Source: Methanothrix sp. (lineage in GTDB: Archaea > Halobacteriota > Methanosarcinia > Methanotrichales > Methanotrichaceae). Taken from it: a DNA stretch of 26,997 nucleotides. The stretch is from positions 1-26,997 of the forward strand of contig JAQTYS010000007.1 of assembly GCA_028688175.1 (NCBI GenBank). Direction: 5' to 3'. The notes under the pieces were generated by a model. The model did not search any database, was not told the DNA's origin, and saw nothing but the letters and a program-made list of their open reading frames with translations. Both the position numbers and the translations under genes were made by a program. Positions 8,054 through 17,704 of the stretch are shown piece by piece (position 1 is the first letter of the stretch; each line of letters begins with the position of its first letter).

Positions 8054-8189
8054 GGCTGATAAATCCTAAAGAAAATTCAATATGGTGTAAATTAAGTGCT
8101 ATTTAGGTTAGTATTATATATCATATGATCTAAGTTCTTTTCTGAATCCAGGATCTTAATATCTTCAATTGCAGGAGCGAGCGTTTGGC

Positions 8190-8310
8190 GATGAAACTTC
8201 TGGGAATAGCTTGCCGTGTCATTTTTTATAGGTACTGCTTGCCTAAGAATTTGACTGCGTATAGATCAATCGCTTAAGACTATAGTGATCGGTCTCTGCA
8301 AAGTTTCATC
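8190..8310. repeat. 10-base inverted repeat spanning 121 bases
   Basis: GATGAAACTT (8190-8199) is exactly complementary to AAGTTTCATC (8301-8310). The arms are not A+T-only, so chance is a weaker explanation than inside the desert. They might be ends of a decayed element or pair in an upstream transcript. Confidence 0.35.
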
Positions 8311-8321
8311 TCCTAAAGATA

Positions 8322-8330
8322 AAATATAAG
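8322..8330 (+). promoter_or_regulatory. Candidate TATA box for the eCIS operon
   Basis: AAATATAAG is the best TATA-like element ahead of the sheath gene. Transcription would begin near 8352, leaving a leader of about 97 bases that contains the dyad at 8417-8430. Confidence 0.35.
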
Positions 8331-8416
8331 AATTTGGTAGTATAACCCAAATAATTTTGCAGGATGTGGATTGAATGAGACAAAAAAAGATGTGTATTAA
8401 GGCGATCGATATCTGG

Positions 8417-8430
8417 GCACCACCTGGTGC
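8417..8430 (+). promoter_or_regulatory. Dyad GCACCA-CC-TGGTGC just before the sheath ribosome binding site
   Basis: Two perfect 6-base arms (8417-8422 and 8425-8430) are separated by two bases. They end five bases before GGGAGG (8435-8440). The spacer is too short for an ordinary hairpin, so a protein-binding operator or RNA duplex between molecules would be the options. No regulator gene is linked. Confidence 0.35.
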
Positions 8431-8448
8431 AATAGGGAGGATAGACTA

Positions 8449-8751
8449 ATGCCAGCCACCTTAACCTATCCCGGTGTGTATATAGAGGAGGTCCCCAGCG
8501 GTGTGCGAACCATCGTTGGCGCAGCAACATCAATCACAGCCTTCATCGGTCGCGCTCCGCGAGGGCCTGTAAACGAGGCAATTACCATTAACAATTTCGG
8601 GAACTTTGAACGAGTCTTTGGAGGACTTAATGCTGATTATCCTTTGAGCTATGCCGTAAGGGACTTTTACCTCAATGGAGGCAGTCAGGCGATAATCGTG
8701 CGACTCTTCAAGCCCAAAGAAGGCGATGGAGTGGCTTCTATAGATTTATGA
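8449..8751 (+). CDS. Contractile tail sheath protein, N-terminal fragment (split gene)
   Basis: 100 residues matching the N-terminus of eCIS/phage contractile sheath proteins: TYPGVYIEEVPSGVRTI at the start, FIGRAPRGPVNEA, then SYAVRDFYLNGGSQAIIVRL. In sheaths this part carries the N-terminal arm that links neighbouring subunits. GGGAGG 8 bases before the ATG is a good ribosome binding site. The frame ends at TGA 8749-8751; the rest of the sheath continues in the same frame from 8821, but TGA also occurs at 8764 and 8806. The two pieces are either a natural two-chain sheath or a broken gene. The fragment alone lacks all of the conserved C-terminal sheath core. Confidence 0.8.
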   Translation: MPATLTYPGVYIEEVPSGVRTIVGAATSITAFIGRAPRGPVNEAITINNFGNFERVFGGLNADYPLSYAVRDFYLNGGSQAIIVRLFKPKEGDGVASIDL

Positions 8752-8813
8752 GCTTCCCCCCATTGACAGATAGGAAAACGGATGAAACCAAATTTAGACG
8801 AAAATTGAGGTGA
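8748..8813 (+). CDS. 21-residue overlapping frame bridging the two sheath pieces (tentative)
   Basis: An ATG overlaps the TGA of the N-terminal sheath fragment (ATGA) and opens a frame of 21 sense codons ending at 8811-8813, inside the ribosome binding site of the C-terminal piece. The peptide is basic (TDRKTDETKFRRKLR at its end). It could pass ribosomes from one sheath piece to the next by re-initiation, or simply be what is left of the sheath linker in another frame. No family recognised. Confidence 0.2.
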   Translation: MSFPPLTDRKTDETKFRRKLR

Positions 8814-8814
8814 T
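8807..8814 (+). promoter_or_regulatory. Perfect ribosome binding site GAGGTGAT for the C-terminal sheath piece
   Basis: GAGGTGAT matches the archaeal 16S anti-Shine-Dalgarno sequence and lies 6 bases before the ATG at 8821. It supports separate translation of the second sheath piece. Confidence 0.6.
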
Positions 8815-8820
8815 AATTCG

Positions 8821-10032
8821 ATGAAACTGAAAGCAGCCAATCCTGGTTCATGGGGCAATAATCTGGAAGTTCAAGTAGACCACGATGTGGCAGAAGAAGT
8901 GGCTAATAGATATGGGCTGGCAAAAACCGATTTATTCAATCTGACAGTCAAAGATACGGTTACTAGTGCTACGGAAGAGTTTCGCAATCTTTCTGTTAAG
9001 AATAGCCCGCGTAGAATTGATCTGGTATTGGAAAACGAATCTAATCTTGTGCGGATCGATACAGGCCCTCTCCCGGATGTGATTCCCAACCCAAGCGGCC
9101 CAACGAAATTGGTGAACGGCAGTGATAGCGCAGCATTAGCGGTAGTAGACTACATTGCGAGTGAAGACGATAAAAAGGGAATCTATGCTCTGGAAAAGGC
9201 GGACATCTTCAATTTGTTATGTATTCCACCTGATACGATGTATGGCGATATAGGAACAGAAGTCATTACAAAGGCTGCTATATACTGCGAAAAACGTCGA
9301 GCCATGTTGATTGTGGATCCGCCCGGCAGTTGGACCAGTAAAGATAAGGCCAGGGATGGCGTCGCATCCATAGGAACAAACAGCAAGAACGCTGCTCTAT
9401 TCTTCTCCCGGCTTCGTCAGCCCAATCCATTGCGAGGAAACCAGATGGAGACTTTCGTTCCCTGCGGAGCTGTAGCCGGAGTTATCGCCCGGACAGATAC
9501 TCAGCGCGGCATCTGGAAGGCGCCTGCCGGCCTGGATGCCACTCTCGTAGGTGTTCCTCAACTGAGCGTTCCTTTGACAGATATGGAAAATGGCGAACTA
9601 AATCCAAAGGGGATCAACTGCCTGAGATCTATGCCAGCCGCTGGCCGCATCATATGGGGAGCGCGCACTTTGCAGGGAGACGATCGCCTTAGCTCGGAAT
9701 GGAAGTATATCCCGGTAAGACGCGTGGCCCTCTACATTGAAGAGAGCCTCTATCGAGGCACTCAGTGGGTGGTATTCGAGCCCAATGACGAGCCTTTATG
9801 GGCCCAGATCCGGTTAAATGTGGGGTCTTTCATGCATGGCTTATTCCGGCAGGGCGCCTTCCAGGGAGCTTCACCTAAGGAAGCCTATTTCGTCAAGTGC
9901 GATAAAGAAACCACCATTCAGGACGATATCAATAAAGGGATCGTCAACATCATAGTGGGATTTGCTCCGCTCAAGCCTGCAGAGTTTGTGGTAATTAAAA
10001 TCCAGCAGATGGCTGGAGAGATACAGACTTAA
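8821..10032 (+). CDS. Contractile tail sheath protein, main/C-terminal part
   Basis: 403 residues covering the rest of an eCIS sheath (Pvc2/Afp2 type). It begins at the conserved KAANPGSWGNNLEVQVDHD segment. The conserved core follows: a segment resembling the outer sheath domain (FNLLCIPPDTM), TDTQRGIWKAPAGLDA, then RIIWGARTLQGDD, YIPVRRVALYIEESLYRGT, FEPNDEPLW and the closing PAEFVVIKIQQMAGE. These late motifs form the domain that contacts the tube and takes the extended arm of the neighbouring subunit. Together with the upstream 100 residues the total is a normal length for the long sheath type. The canonical ribosome binding site at 8807-8814 argues that it is made as its own polypeptide. 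The tube gene follows 13 bases later. Confidence 0.92.
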   Translation: MKLKAANPGSWGNNLEVQVDHDVAEEVANRYGLAKTDLFNLTVKDTVTSATEEFRNLSVKNSPRRIDLVLENESNLVRIDTGPLPDVIPNPSGPTKLVNGSDSAALAVVDYIASEDDKKGIYALEKADIFNLLCIPPDTMYGDIGTEVITKAAIYCEKRRAMLIVDPPGSWTSKDKARDGVASIGTNSKNAALFFSRLRQPNPLRGNQMETFVPCGAVAGVIARTDTQRGIWKAPAGLDATLVGVPQLSVPLTDMENGELNPKGINCLRSMPAAGRIIWGARTLQGDDRLSSEWKYIPVRRVALYIEESLYRGTQWVVFEPNDEPLWAQIRLNVGSFMHGLFRQGAFQGASPKEAYFVKCDKETTIQDDINKGIVNIIVGFAPLKPAEFVVIKIQQMAGEIQT

Positions 10033-10045
10033 GAGGTGATCAGGT

Positions 10046-10558
10046 ATGGCTAGTTTTAGCGTTAATGCAACTCGTTTTGATCCTTATAAGAATTTCAAGT
10101 TTAGAGTCAAATGGGATGGCAGGTATGTGGCAGGCGTCAGTAAAGTAAGCGCTCTGAGCCGAACTACAGAAGTGGTCGAACATCGGGAAGGAGGCGATCC
10201 CAGCAGCACCCGCAAATCTCCCGGGCAGACAAAATATGAGGCCATAACCCTGGAAAGGGGAGTGACTCATGATCCTGATTTCGAGACCTGGGCCAACAAG
10301 GTCTGGAGCCACGGTGCCGGATTGGGAGCAGAGGTCTCTCTCAAGGACTTCCGCAAAGATATCACTATCGAGGTCTACAATGAGGCGGGGCAGCTCGCGA
10401 TTGCTTATAACGTCTATCGGTGCTGGGTTTCCGAATATAAAGCGTTGCCGGATCTAGATGCCAAGGCCAATGAAATTGCAATTCAGACTCTAAAGCTGGA
10501 GAATGAAGGTTGGGTTCGGGATGAGGGTGTAGCCGAACCGTCCGAGCCGTCTTTGTAA
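10046..10558 (+). CDS. Inner tube protein (gp19-like, Pvc1/Afp1 type)
   Basis: 170 residues of the T4 gp19-like tail tube family: FDPYKNFKFRVKWDG at the N-terminus, VAGVSKVSALSRTTEVVEHREGG, the conserved SPGQTKYEAITLERGVTHD, then FRKDITIEVYNEAG and AYNVYRCWVSEYKALPDLDA. Hexamers of such proteins stack to form the rigid tube inside the sheath and probably carry the cargo. It starts at ATG after GAGGTGATC, a textbook archaeal ribosome binding site, consistent with a protein needed in high copy. Only one gp19-like tube gene is visible here, whereas many eCIS clusters carry two or three. Confidence 0.92.
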   Translation: MASFSVNATRFDPYKNFKFRVKWDGRYVAGVSKVSALSRTTEVVEHREGGDPSSTRKSPGQTKYEAITLERGVTHDPDFETWANKVWSHGAGLGAEVSLKDFRKDITIEVYNEAGQLAIAYNVYRCWVSEYKALPDLDAKANEIAIQTLKLENEGWVRDEGVAEPSEPSL

Positions 10559-10565
10559 GTGAGAG

Positions 10566-11312
10566 ATGCAGACACTTTTACCCCAAGAACTGCTAAACGT
10601 TTGGGAGCAGGGAACGGTCTGGCCGGCAGCAGTACGGGCACTTAAGCTGCTGGCCTTGGCATTTCCCAAGAGATCTCTGCAAGAATTGGAGAAGATGTGC
10701 ATTGGAGAGCGTGACTCGCTTCTGCTCATGCTTCGTGAGGAAACCTTTGGGTCGCACCTTGTCTGCCTGGCAGTCTGTCGAGACTGCAATGAGCGTATGG
10801 AGGTGGCTTTTAGCGTGCAAGATATCTTGGTCGATCCCGCAATTAAAACGGGAGAGGTTTTGTCGATTGCCGTTTCCGGCTACGAGGTCTGGTATCGTTT
10901 GGTATGCGGCCAGGACCTCATTGCTATTGCAGGCATTGAGGATCCTACTAAGGCCCGAAGTATCCTGCTGGATCGGTGTATTCTGGCAGTTCGTTATAAT
11001 AATGAAAATATTTCAGAATACCATCCGGTAGACGAGCTGCCCATTGATGTGCTTAACGCCGTGGTGGATGGGATGGAGCAGGCCGACCCTCAAGCCGATG
11101 TTCAAATCTCTCTCACCTGTTCATCTTGCGGCCAACAGTGGCAGGCGAGCTTTGATATTGTATCGTTCTTCTGGAGCGAGATCGATAATTGGGCCCATCG
11201 CATCTTGCGTGATGTTCATACACTGGCAAGAGCTTACGGCTGGAGCGAATCCGATATTTTGGAAATGAGCCCATTGCGGCGTCAAATCTATTTGGAGATG
11301 GCATCCGAATGA
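10566..11312 (+). CDS. T4 gp26-like baseplate/assembly protein with two CxxC pairs
   Basis: 248 residues. The opening (MQTLLPQELLNVWEQGTVWP) and the layout fit the T4-type baseplate/hub assembly chaperone family that recurs after the tube gene in eCIS clusters. Four cysteines in two pairs (C71-x-x-C74 in VCRDCN and C185-x-x-C188 in TCSSCGQQW) look like a split zinc ribbon or rubredoxin-like knuckle. The last 60 residues are helical (SEIDNWAHRILRDVHTLARAYG). It is thought to help baseplate assembly and may not be in the finished particle. It begins 7 bases after the tube stop and overlaps the next gene by ATGA. Confidence 0.72.
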   Translation: MQTLLPQELLNVWEQGTVWPAAVRALKLLALAFPKRSLQELEKMCIGERDSLLLMLREETFGSHLVCLAVCRDCNERMEVAFSVQDILVDPAIKTGEVLSIAVSGYEVWYRLVCGQDLIAIAGIEDPTKARSILLDRCILAVRYNNENISEYHPVDELPIDVLNAVVDGMEQADPQADVQISLTCSSCGQQWQASFDIVSFFWSEIDNWAHRILRDVHTLARAYGWSESDILEMSPLRRQIYLEMASE

Positions 11313-12484
11313 GCGATTATCTGAGCCGCTTAGTAGCCAAGAACCTCAATTTTGCGCAGCTGATTCAGCCAAGATTAAAATTAAGATTTGAGCCGCCATC
11401 TTTGAGCGGCGAGATGGTGTATGGTTCTGATAGTTTGGAAGGCGGCATTTTATCCAGTTCCATAAAGTCTGATGTCGATGCTCCCATCCCCAGGTCACCG
11501 AATTCATCTTTGGAGATCTCGAAGGAAACACTACTCGGTGTGCCGATGTCAGAATCGGATATGCCGTATTCCAGGAATCATGCAGAGAGGTCCGAGCTGT
11601 TGACTCAGAATGATCAGTCTCACCCGGTCAGCCGGATTTCAGATCTTCAGACACAATCAAGCCCGGATAGCATGCCCGCTTCATCAGTATCTGCATTTGC
11701 GGATAGATCGGTAAAGCGGACCGGGCAGGAAATTCAGAACTGTCAATCTCACCTGATCAACCGGATTTCAGATCTTCAGATCCAATCAAGCCCTGATGGC
11801 ATGCTCGCTCCATCTGTTCCTGTTAGAGCAAATATACCATTGAAGATAACCGAGCATGAACCCCAGATCTATCAGTCTTACCCGATCGGCCAAAGTTCGG
11901 ATCGTCGGATTCAATCAAGCCCTGATGGCATGCTCGCTCCATCTGTTCCTGTTAGAGCAAATGTACCTGTGAAGAGGACCGAGCATGAAGCTCAGATCGA
12001 TTTGTCTCGCCCGGTCAGTCGGATTTCAGATCAACAGACACAATCAAGTCCGGATGCTATGACCATTCTTCCGGTTCCTGAGATCACGATTAGGCCAGAA
12101 GAGAGGGGTATTATGGGGAAACAAGGTTATCTGGAAGTCGCTGATTCGGCAGAACATCGCTCCCGCAAAAACTCCTTGCATTTATCTGATGAAGACGATG
12201 GGCTTATGCAATCATTGGCATCAGCTCAGAAGGCCAGGCCCTCAATGTCGACGCAAAGCCAGACGATAATTGCTCCGCAAAATGAGATCTGGTTCATGGA
12301 TCAAAGGAAGGATGTATTCCAAGAGAAATCGCCACCGAGGTCCACTTCAACCATCAAAGTAAATATCGGACGCTTTGAGGTGCGTGCTGCAGCGCCGGCG
12401 CAAGCGCCCCCTCCGCCTAAAAAAACAGTCTCAACATCAAGATCGGGACTCTCTCTGGACGATTATCTCAAACGCCCTAGGTGA
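11309..12484 (+). CDS. Ser/Pro-rich eCIS-associated protein with 43-residue tandem repeats
   Basis: 391 residues, mostly disordered. Residues about 104-232 are three tandem copies of a 43-residue unit (core: RISDLQTQSSPD), and a fourth partial copy follows. The C-terminal 45 residues are different: KVNIGRFEVRAAAPAQAPPP, then a short linker and LSLDDYLKRPR. This tail, an IGRxEVRA strand plus a proline stretch plus an SLDDYL helix, recurs in unannotated proteins of many eCIS clusters at the same position; that is from memory of such loci. The role is unknown; the tail probably docks on another particle component while the disordered part varies. It overlaps its upstream neighbour by ATGA and its stop overlaps the ribosome binding site of the DUF4255 gene. 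Confidence 0.65.
   Translation: MSDYLSRLVAKNLNFAQLIQPRLKLRFEPPSLSGEMVYGSDSLEGGILSSSIKSDVDAPIPRSPNSSLEISKETLLGVPMSESDMPYSRNHAERSELLTQNDQSHPVSRISDLQTQSSPDSMPASSVSAFADRSVKRTGQEIQNCQSHLINRISDLQIQSSPDGMLAPSVPVRANIPLKITEHEPQIYQSYPIGQSSDRRIQSSPDGMLAPSVPVRANVPVKRTEHEAQIDLSRPVSRISDQQTQSSPDAMTILPVPEITIRPEERGIMGKQGYLEVADSAEHRSRKNSLHLSDEDDGLMQSLASAQKARPSMSTQSQTIIAPQNEIWFMDQRKDVFQEKSPPRSTSTIKVNIGRFEVRAAAPAQAPPPPKKTVSTSRSGLSLDDYLKRPR
11618..12085 (+). repeat. 129-base tandem repeats inside the Ser/Pro-rich gene
   Basis: Full units lie at 11618-11746, 11747-11875 and 11876-12004, with a partial fourth from 12005 to about 12085. Each full unit is 129 bases (43 codons). Units 2 and 3 share a run of about 50 identical bases around 11790 and 11919, so their duplication is recent; unit 1 is more diverged. 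Confidence 0.85.
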
Positions 12485-12489
12485 TGATC

Positions 12490-13700
12490 ATGAGCAACTT
12501 CTTGGCAATTGCCACAGTAACCGAAGCTCTCAGACAACTTCTCGATGAAGTGGTCAAAGAAGATGTCTCCGGAGCTACAGCTACAGCAGTGCGGCCTGCC
12601 AGCAATGGAAGCGAATTGGCGCAGGTAGGCGTCAACGTCTATCTCTATCAGGCCAGCCCCAATGTCTCTTGGCGCAATGAGGACCTTCCCAGCCGGCGGG
12701 AGGATGGAACTGCGATTCAACGTCCAAGAGCGGCATTGGATCTTCACTATCTTTTAAACTTTTATGGTGACGAGAAAAAGCTCGAGCCTCAGAGGGTTAT
12801 GGGAAGCGTTCTACAGGTTCTCCATTCGCAATCGATCCTGTCACGCCAGCAGATCCAAAAAGCTGTTCAGAGCGTCGATTATCTGAGAGATTCCGATCTG
12901 GCGGAAGAGATGGAACGAGTCAAGTTCACGCCGATCCCCCTCTCGGTTGAAGAGCTCCAAAACCTCTGGTCCGGACTCTTTCAGTCGCCTTACTCTCTTT
13001 CGGTGGCTTACCAGGGCTCGGTGATCTTCATTGAAGGAAGAGTCTCAATCCAAAAGCCCTTGCCTGTGCGGGGTCGCAATCTGTATGCTGCAACATTCCG
13101 CCCGCCGGTCATTGAGCAGGTCATGGCCGAGGAAGGTGCCGGCCGGCCTATCGTCGCGGGAACTACTCTAGTTGTTCGGGGCAGGAATCTCCTTGGAGAT
13201 GTGACAACTCTGGCCATAGATGAGGAAGAGATCAGCCCTTCGGATATTCTTGAACTTCAAAATCAGGAGATCAAATTCCGTTTGCCATCGCCTCTCAAGC
13301 GGGCTGGATTGCTGGGTTTGCAGGTGATCCACAAGAGGATGATGGGATCGCCCCCAACGCCTCATCAAGGAGATGAGTCGAATCTTGCGGCATTTGTTCT
13401 GCGCCCTCAGATCACAGTTGATGAGGCCAGAAAGTTGGTGCATATAAATCCCGAAGTCGGGACGAATCAGCGATTGGTCCTGCACTTAAACGAGATGCCT
13501 CCCGGCGCTTCGCATACTCTGCCTCTGAGGGCGCGCTCTTTCCTCATGCCGTCCAGGAATGCGACAATTTCGGAAATCTCCATACCAGCTGATGATTTAG
13601 GAGCGGGAGATTATCTGGTGCGAGTGGAGGTGGACGGTGCAGAGAGCGTTCTTTATGCCGATGATGCAGGAAACTACATCGGACCGAAGGTGAGTATAGC

Positions 13701-13704
<4 letters not shown>
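12490..13704 (+). CDS. DUF4255 (Pvc16 N-terminal domain) protein
   Basis: 404 residues from the ATG at 12490. The N-terminal 180 residues match DUF4255/Pvc16_N: FLAIATVTEALRQLLDEVV, VGVNVYLYQASPNVSWRNED, LDLHYLLNFYGDEKKLEPQR and RVMGSVLQVLHSQSIL. In Afp/PVC particles Pvc16 caps the end of the tube and sheath and fixes particle length. The C-terminal half carries beta-rich segments with Ig/IPT-like wording (TTLVVRGRNLLGDVTTLAI), making it longer than the compact Pvc16. A GTG at 12481 would add three residues, but AGGTGAT at 12479-12485 is better placed for the ATG at 12490. It overlaps the ATPase gene by ATGA. Confidence 0.88.
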
Positions 13705-15703
<1,999 letters not shown>

Positions 15704-15707
<4 letters not shown>

Positions 15708-15967
15708 GCTTGGATTCTGTTGATCTTGATCTGAATATCGAGGAGCTGGTCTTGCGGGGCTTTCCAGGCCGGGATCAGGACCGGATCAAGCGGGCAGTTC
15801 GTGCAGAGCTGGAGCGGCTGATCAGAAAGAATGGCATTCCTACAGCTCTTTCCAGAGGCGGCGAGATGGCCAGCCTGGACGGGGGAAGCTTTGAGGCAAA
15901 ATCCGGCTCCAGCCCTGAGGAAATTGGCGCCCAGGTGGCACGTTCTTTGTACGGGGGTTTGAGATAG
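15704..15967 (+). CDS. Small conserved eCIS-associated protein
   Basis: 87 residues from an ATG that overlaps the ATPase stop (ATGA). The sequence has an opening LNIEELVLRGFPGRDQDRI, a helix with ERLIRKNGIPTALSRGGE, and an end EEIGAQVARSLYGGLR. Proteins of this size and wording sit between the ATPase and the DUF4157 gene in many eCIS clusters; this is from memory and the function is unknown. Its tight coupling to both neighbours suggests a helper of the ATPase or a chaperone-like partner of the DUF4157 protein. A TTG two codons upstream could also start it. Confidence 0.7.
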
Positions 15968-17575
15968 ATGATGACGAGAGCGAGGAAGACGGCAGCAAAA
16001 TCGGAAGCGTCTTTACAGCGGAAGCATAGTCAATTCGCATCGCGCCCCTTTGCATCGAGAGCGGAGGAGCGCGAGTCTCCGGCAGGAGAATCACGGGTCA
16101 GCTTCAGCCTTGCGGATATCGACATCTTCCCACGGGAAACTGTGCAACCCAAGATGAAGCATGAGGTGCTGCAGGGTCAGATGCAGGAATCTGGGCGAGT
16201 CTTGCAGGCAAAGGAGGAAGCAAGGCCAAATAGGACCAGCATGCCTGATGGACTGAAATCGGGTCTTGAGAATATCTCAGGTATGGACCTCTCAAAAGTG
16301 CGCGTCCATCGCAACTCGCCCAAACCAGCACACCTCAATGCACTTGCCTATACCCGGGGGAGGGAGATCTATGTGGCTCCAGGACAGGAACGGCATCTGC
16401 CCCATGAGGCGTGGCATGTGGTGCAGCAGGCACAGGGGCGGGTGAAGCCGACGATGCGGGTAGGGAGTGTGGCGGTGAATGATGATGCGGGGTTGGAATA
16501 TGAAGCGGGTATAATGGGTATGAAAGCATTGGAATTGAGTCACATTCATAAGGCGGCCGCTAACCCTATTATGCGAGCAACATCTATTGACTCACAGAAG
16601 AAGAACGCATATTCCAAAAATACCATGAACGATAGGACTGGCGTTGCAGAAACCCGGAAGAATACCATCACGCAAGGAGGTTCTTCAGGTTCTAATGTAA
16701 CGCAGGCTGTCTGGGTACAAGCTAGAAATACGACCGAGCTTTATTGGGATGTTTTGCTTAGTGGCCTCCAATGGTTTTACAACAATGGGAGCTTTTACTA
16801 TCACATTGTGGATGATCTGGCAGTACCGATTGATGTTTGGAGCAATATAGAAATGTACGAGGGGCAACAATTAACTGAAGAACAAATTGATACTCTAGGC
16901 TTTCAGAAAATCCTGGATAATCCAGAAATTGTTGAAGATGCGTCTATGGAAACTGAAGGTAGTGGTATGGTGAGTCGAAGTGTAGCTGATAAGATTATCG
17001 AAAACCTTCAGAGAGGAATATATCCCTTCAAACCTGAACTGGGATTAGGGGGATGTTCCTGGTTTATTTGGAAGGGAGAAGGGATTCCCTATACTTCGAT
17101 TAATAAAGTCAAAAAAGGGGAAGAACCAAAAGATATACCTATTAACGCAACAATCCAACTGCCAGCTCATCCCTTAATATTTACCACCGAATTCCTTGCG
17201 CAACGGCATGATATGTACATGAATGATGAATCGTGGAAAAAAGAAACTGAAGGAAAATGGCGAGATTTCAAAAAAATGAAATTTCAAAAACTCAGTAATA
17301 GAAACCTCGCTGATTTAACTTTTTATAGAAAAGGTTTGGCAGAGCATAAAATGTGGGTAAGCATTGGCCAAATGGTTGCTAACCATCCGTCCCGTGTTGG
17401 CGTAGTTATATTATCTGGGAGTGATTTTTCAAAAGAAGGTAATGGAAAGTTTCTCGTCGTAGCTGATCGGACGAAGATAAAGGTTAAATTGTCTGAAGTG
17501 ACCGTCGCTGCCTTTGTTCATGATCTGGTGGCTTCTATCCCTAAAAAAGCTTCACATTCCATACACTTTAAATAG
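15968..17575 (+). CDS. DUF4157 protein with unrecognised C-terminal domain, candidate eCIS effector
   Basis: 535 residues. Residues 1-90 are basic, Ser/Arg-rich and probably disordered. Residues about 91-190 are DUF4157: MPDGLKSGLENISGMDLSKV, VRVHRNSPKPAHLNALAYTR, a metalloprotease-like HEAWH motif (146-150) with VVQQ after it, and LEYEAGIMGMKAL where a third metal ligand (E177 or E179) is expected. DUF4157 proteins are regular members of eCIS clusters and often carry toxin domains at the C-terminus. Residues about 200-535 match nothing I know; they are A+T-rich at the DNA level, in contrast to the G+C-rich first 580 bases. No signal peptide or membrane helix is seen, as expected for cargo loaded into the particle in the cytoplasm. 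The gene starts directly after the upstream stop; a second ATG follows at 15971. Confidence 0.78.
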   Translation: MMTRARKTAAKSEASLQRKHSQFASRPFASRAEERESPAGESRVSFSLADIDIFPRETVQPKMKHEVLQGQMQESGRVLQAKEEARPNRTSMPDGLKSGLENISGMDLSKVRVHRNSPKPAHLNALAYTRGREIYVAPGQERHLPHEAWHVVQQAQGRVKPTMRVGSVAVNDDAGLEYEAGIMGMKALELSHIHKAAANPIMRATSIDSQKKNAYSKNTMNDRTGVAETRKNTITQGGSSGSNVTQAVWVQARNTTELYWDVLLSGLQWFYNNGSFYYHIVDDLAVPIDVWSNIEMYEGQQLTEEQIDTLGFQKILDNPEIVEDASMETEGSGMVSRSVADKIIENLQRGIYPFKPELGLGGCSWFIWKGEGIPYTSINKVKKGEEPKDIPINATIQLPAHPLIFTTEFLAQRHDMYMNDESWKKETEGKWRDFKKMKFQKLSNRNLADLTFYRKGLAEHKMWVSIGQMVANHPSRVGVVILSGSDFSKEGNGKFLVVADRTKIKVKLSEVTVAAFVHDLVASIPKKASHSIHFK

Positions 17576-17704
17576 GGTGGGCGAGGATAGTTCAATTTTA
17601 TTTATTGTTGTGATTCCTGAATCCACGAACAATCAGAAAATATATATCGATAGATCAGATAGCAATAGAAAGAATCAAAGTGAAAGAGCGAAATTGGAGA
17701 ATAA

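Larger units (their letters stand above)
6850..8448. other. Long A+T-rich gene desert before the injection-system cluster
   Basis: About 1.6 kb without a convincing gene on either strand. From roughly 6890 to 8020 it is largely A and T, with stretches I estimate at under 20% G+C. Patches with normal composition occur at about 7380-7470 and 8130-8448. It holds one clear hairpin (8030-8046), a possible gene relic on the minus strand (7364-7468), an inverted repeat (8190-8310) and the probable promoter region of the eCIS cluster (8322-8448). The 63-codon frame at 7915-8106 reads as low-complexity translation of A+T-rich DNA and is not called. Confidence 0.7.

Noticed and set aside
7915..8106. 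63-codon frame in the desert
   Set aside because: Low-complexity Ile/Phe-rich translation, runs through the hairpin at 8030-8046, no ribosome binding site.
8749..8808. TGA codons in the sheath linker read as amino acids (selenocysteine or recoded stop)
   Set aside because: Archaeal selenocysteine is confined to a few groups and needs a specific 3' RNA element, and pyrrolysine uses TAG. Three TGA within 60 bases plus a perfect ribosome binding site before the next ATG fit separate translation or decay better.
11618..12085. CRISPR array
   Set aside because: The 129-base repeats are head-to-tail without spacers, keep the reading frame and diverge as coding sequence; no cas gene is present.
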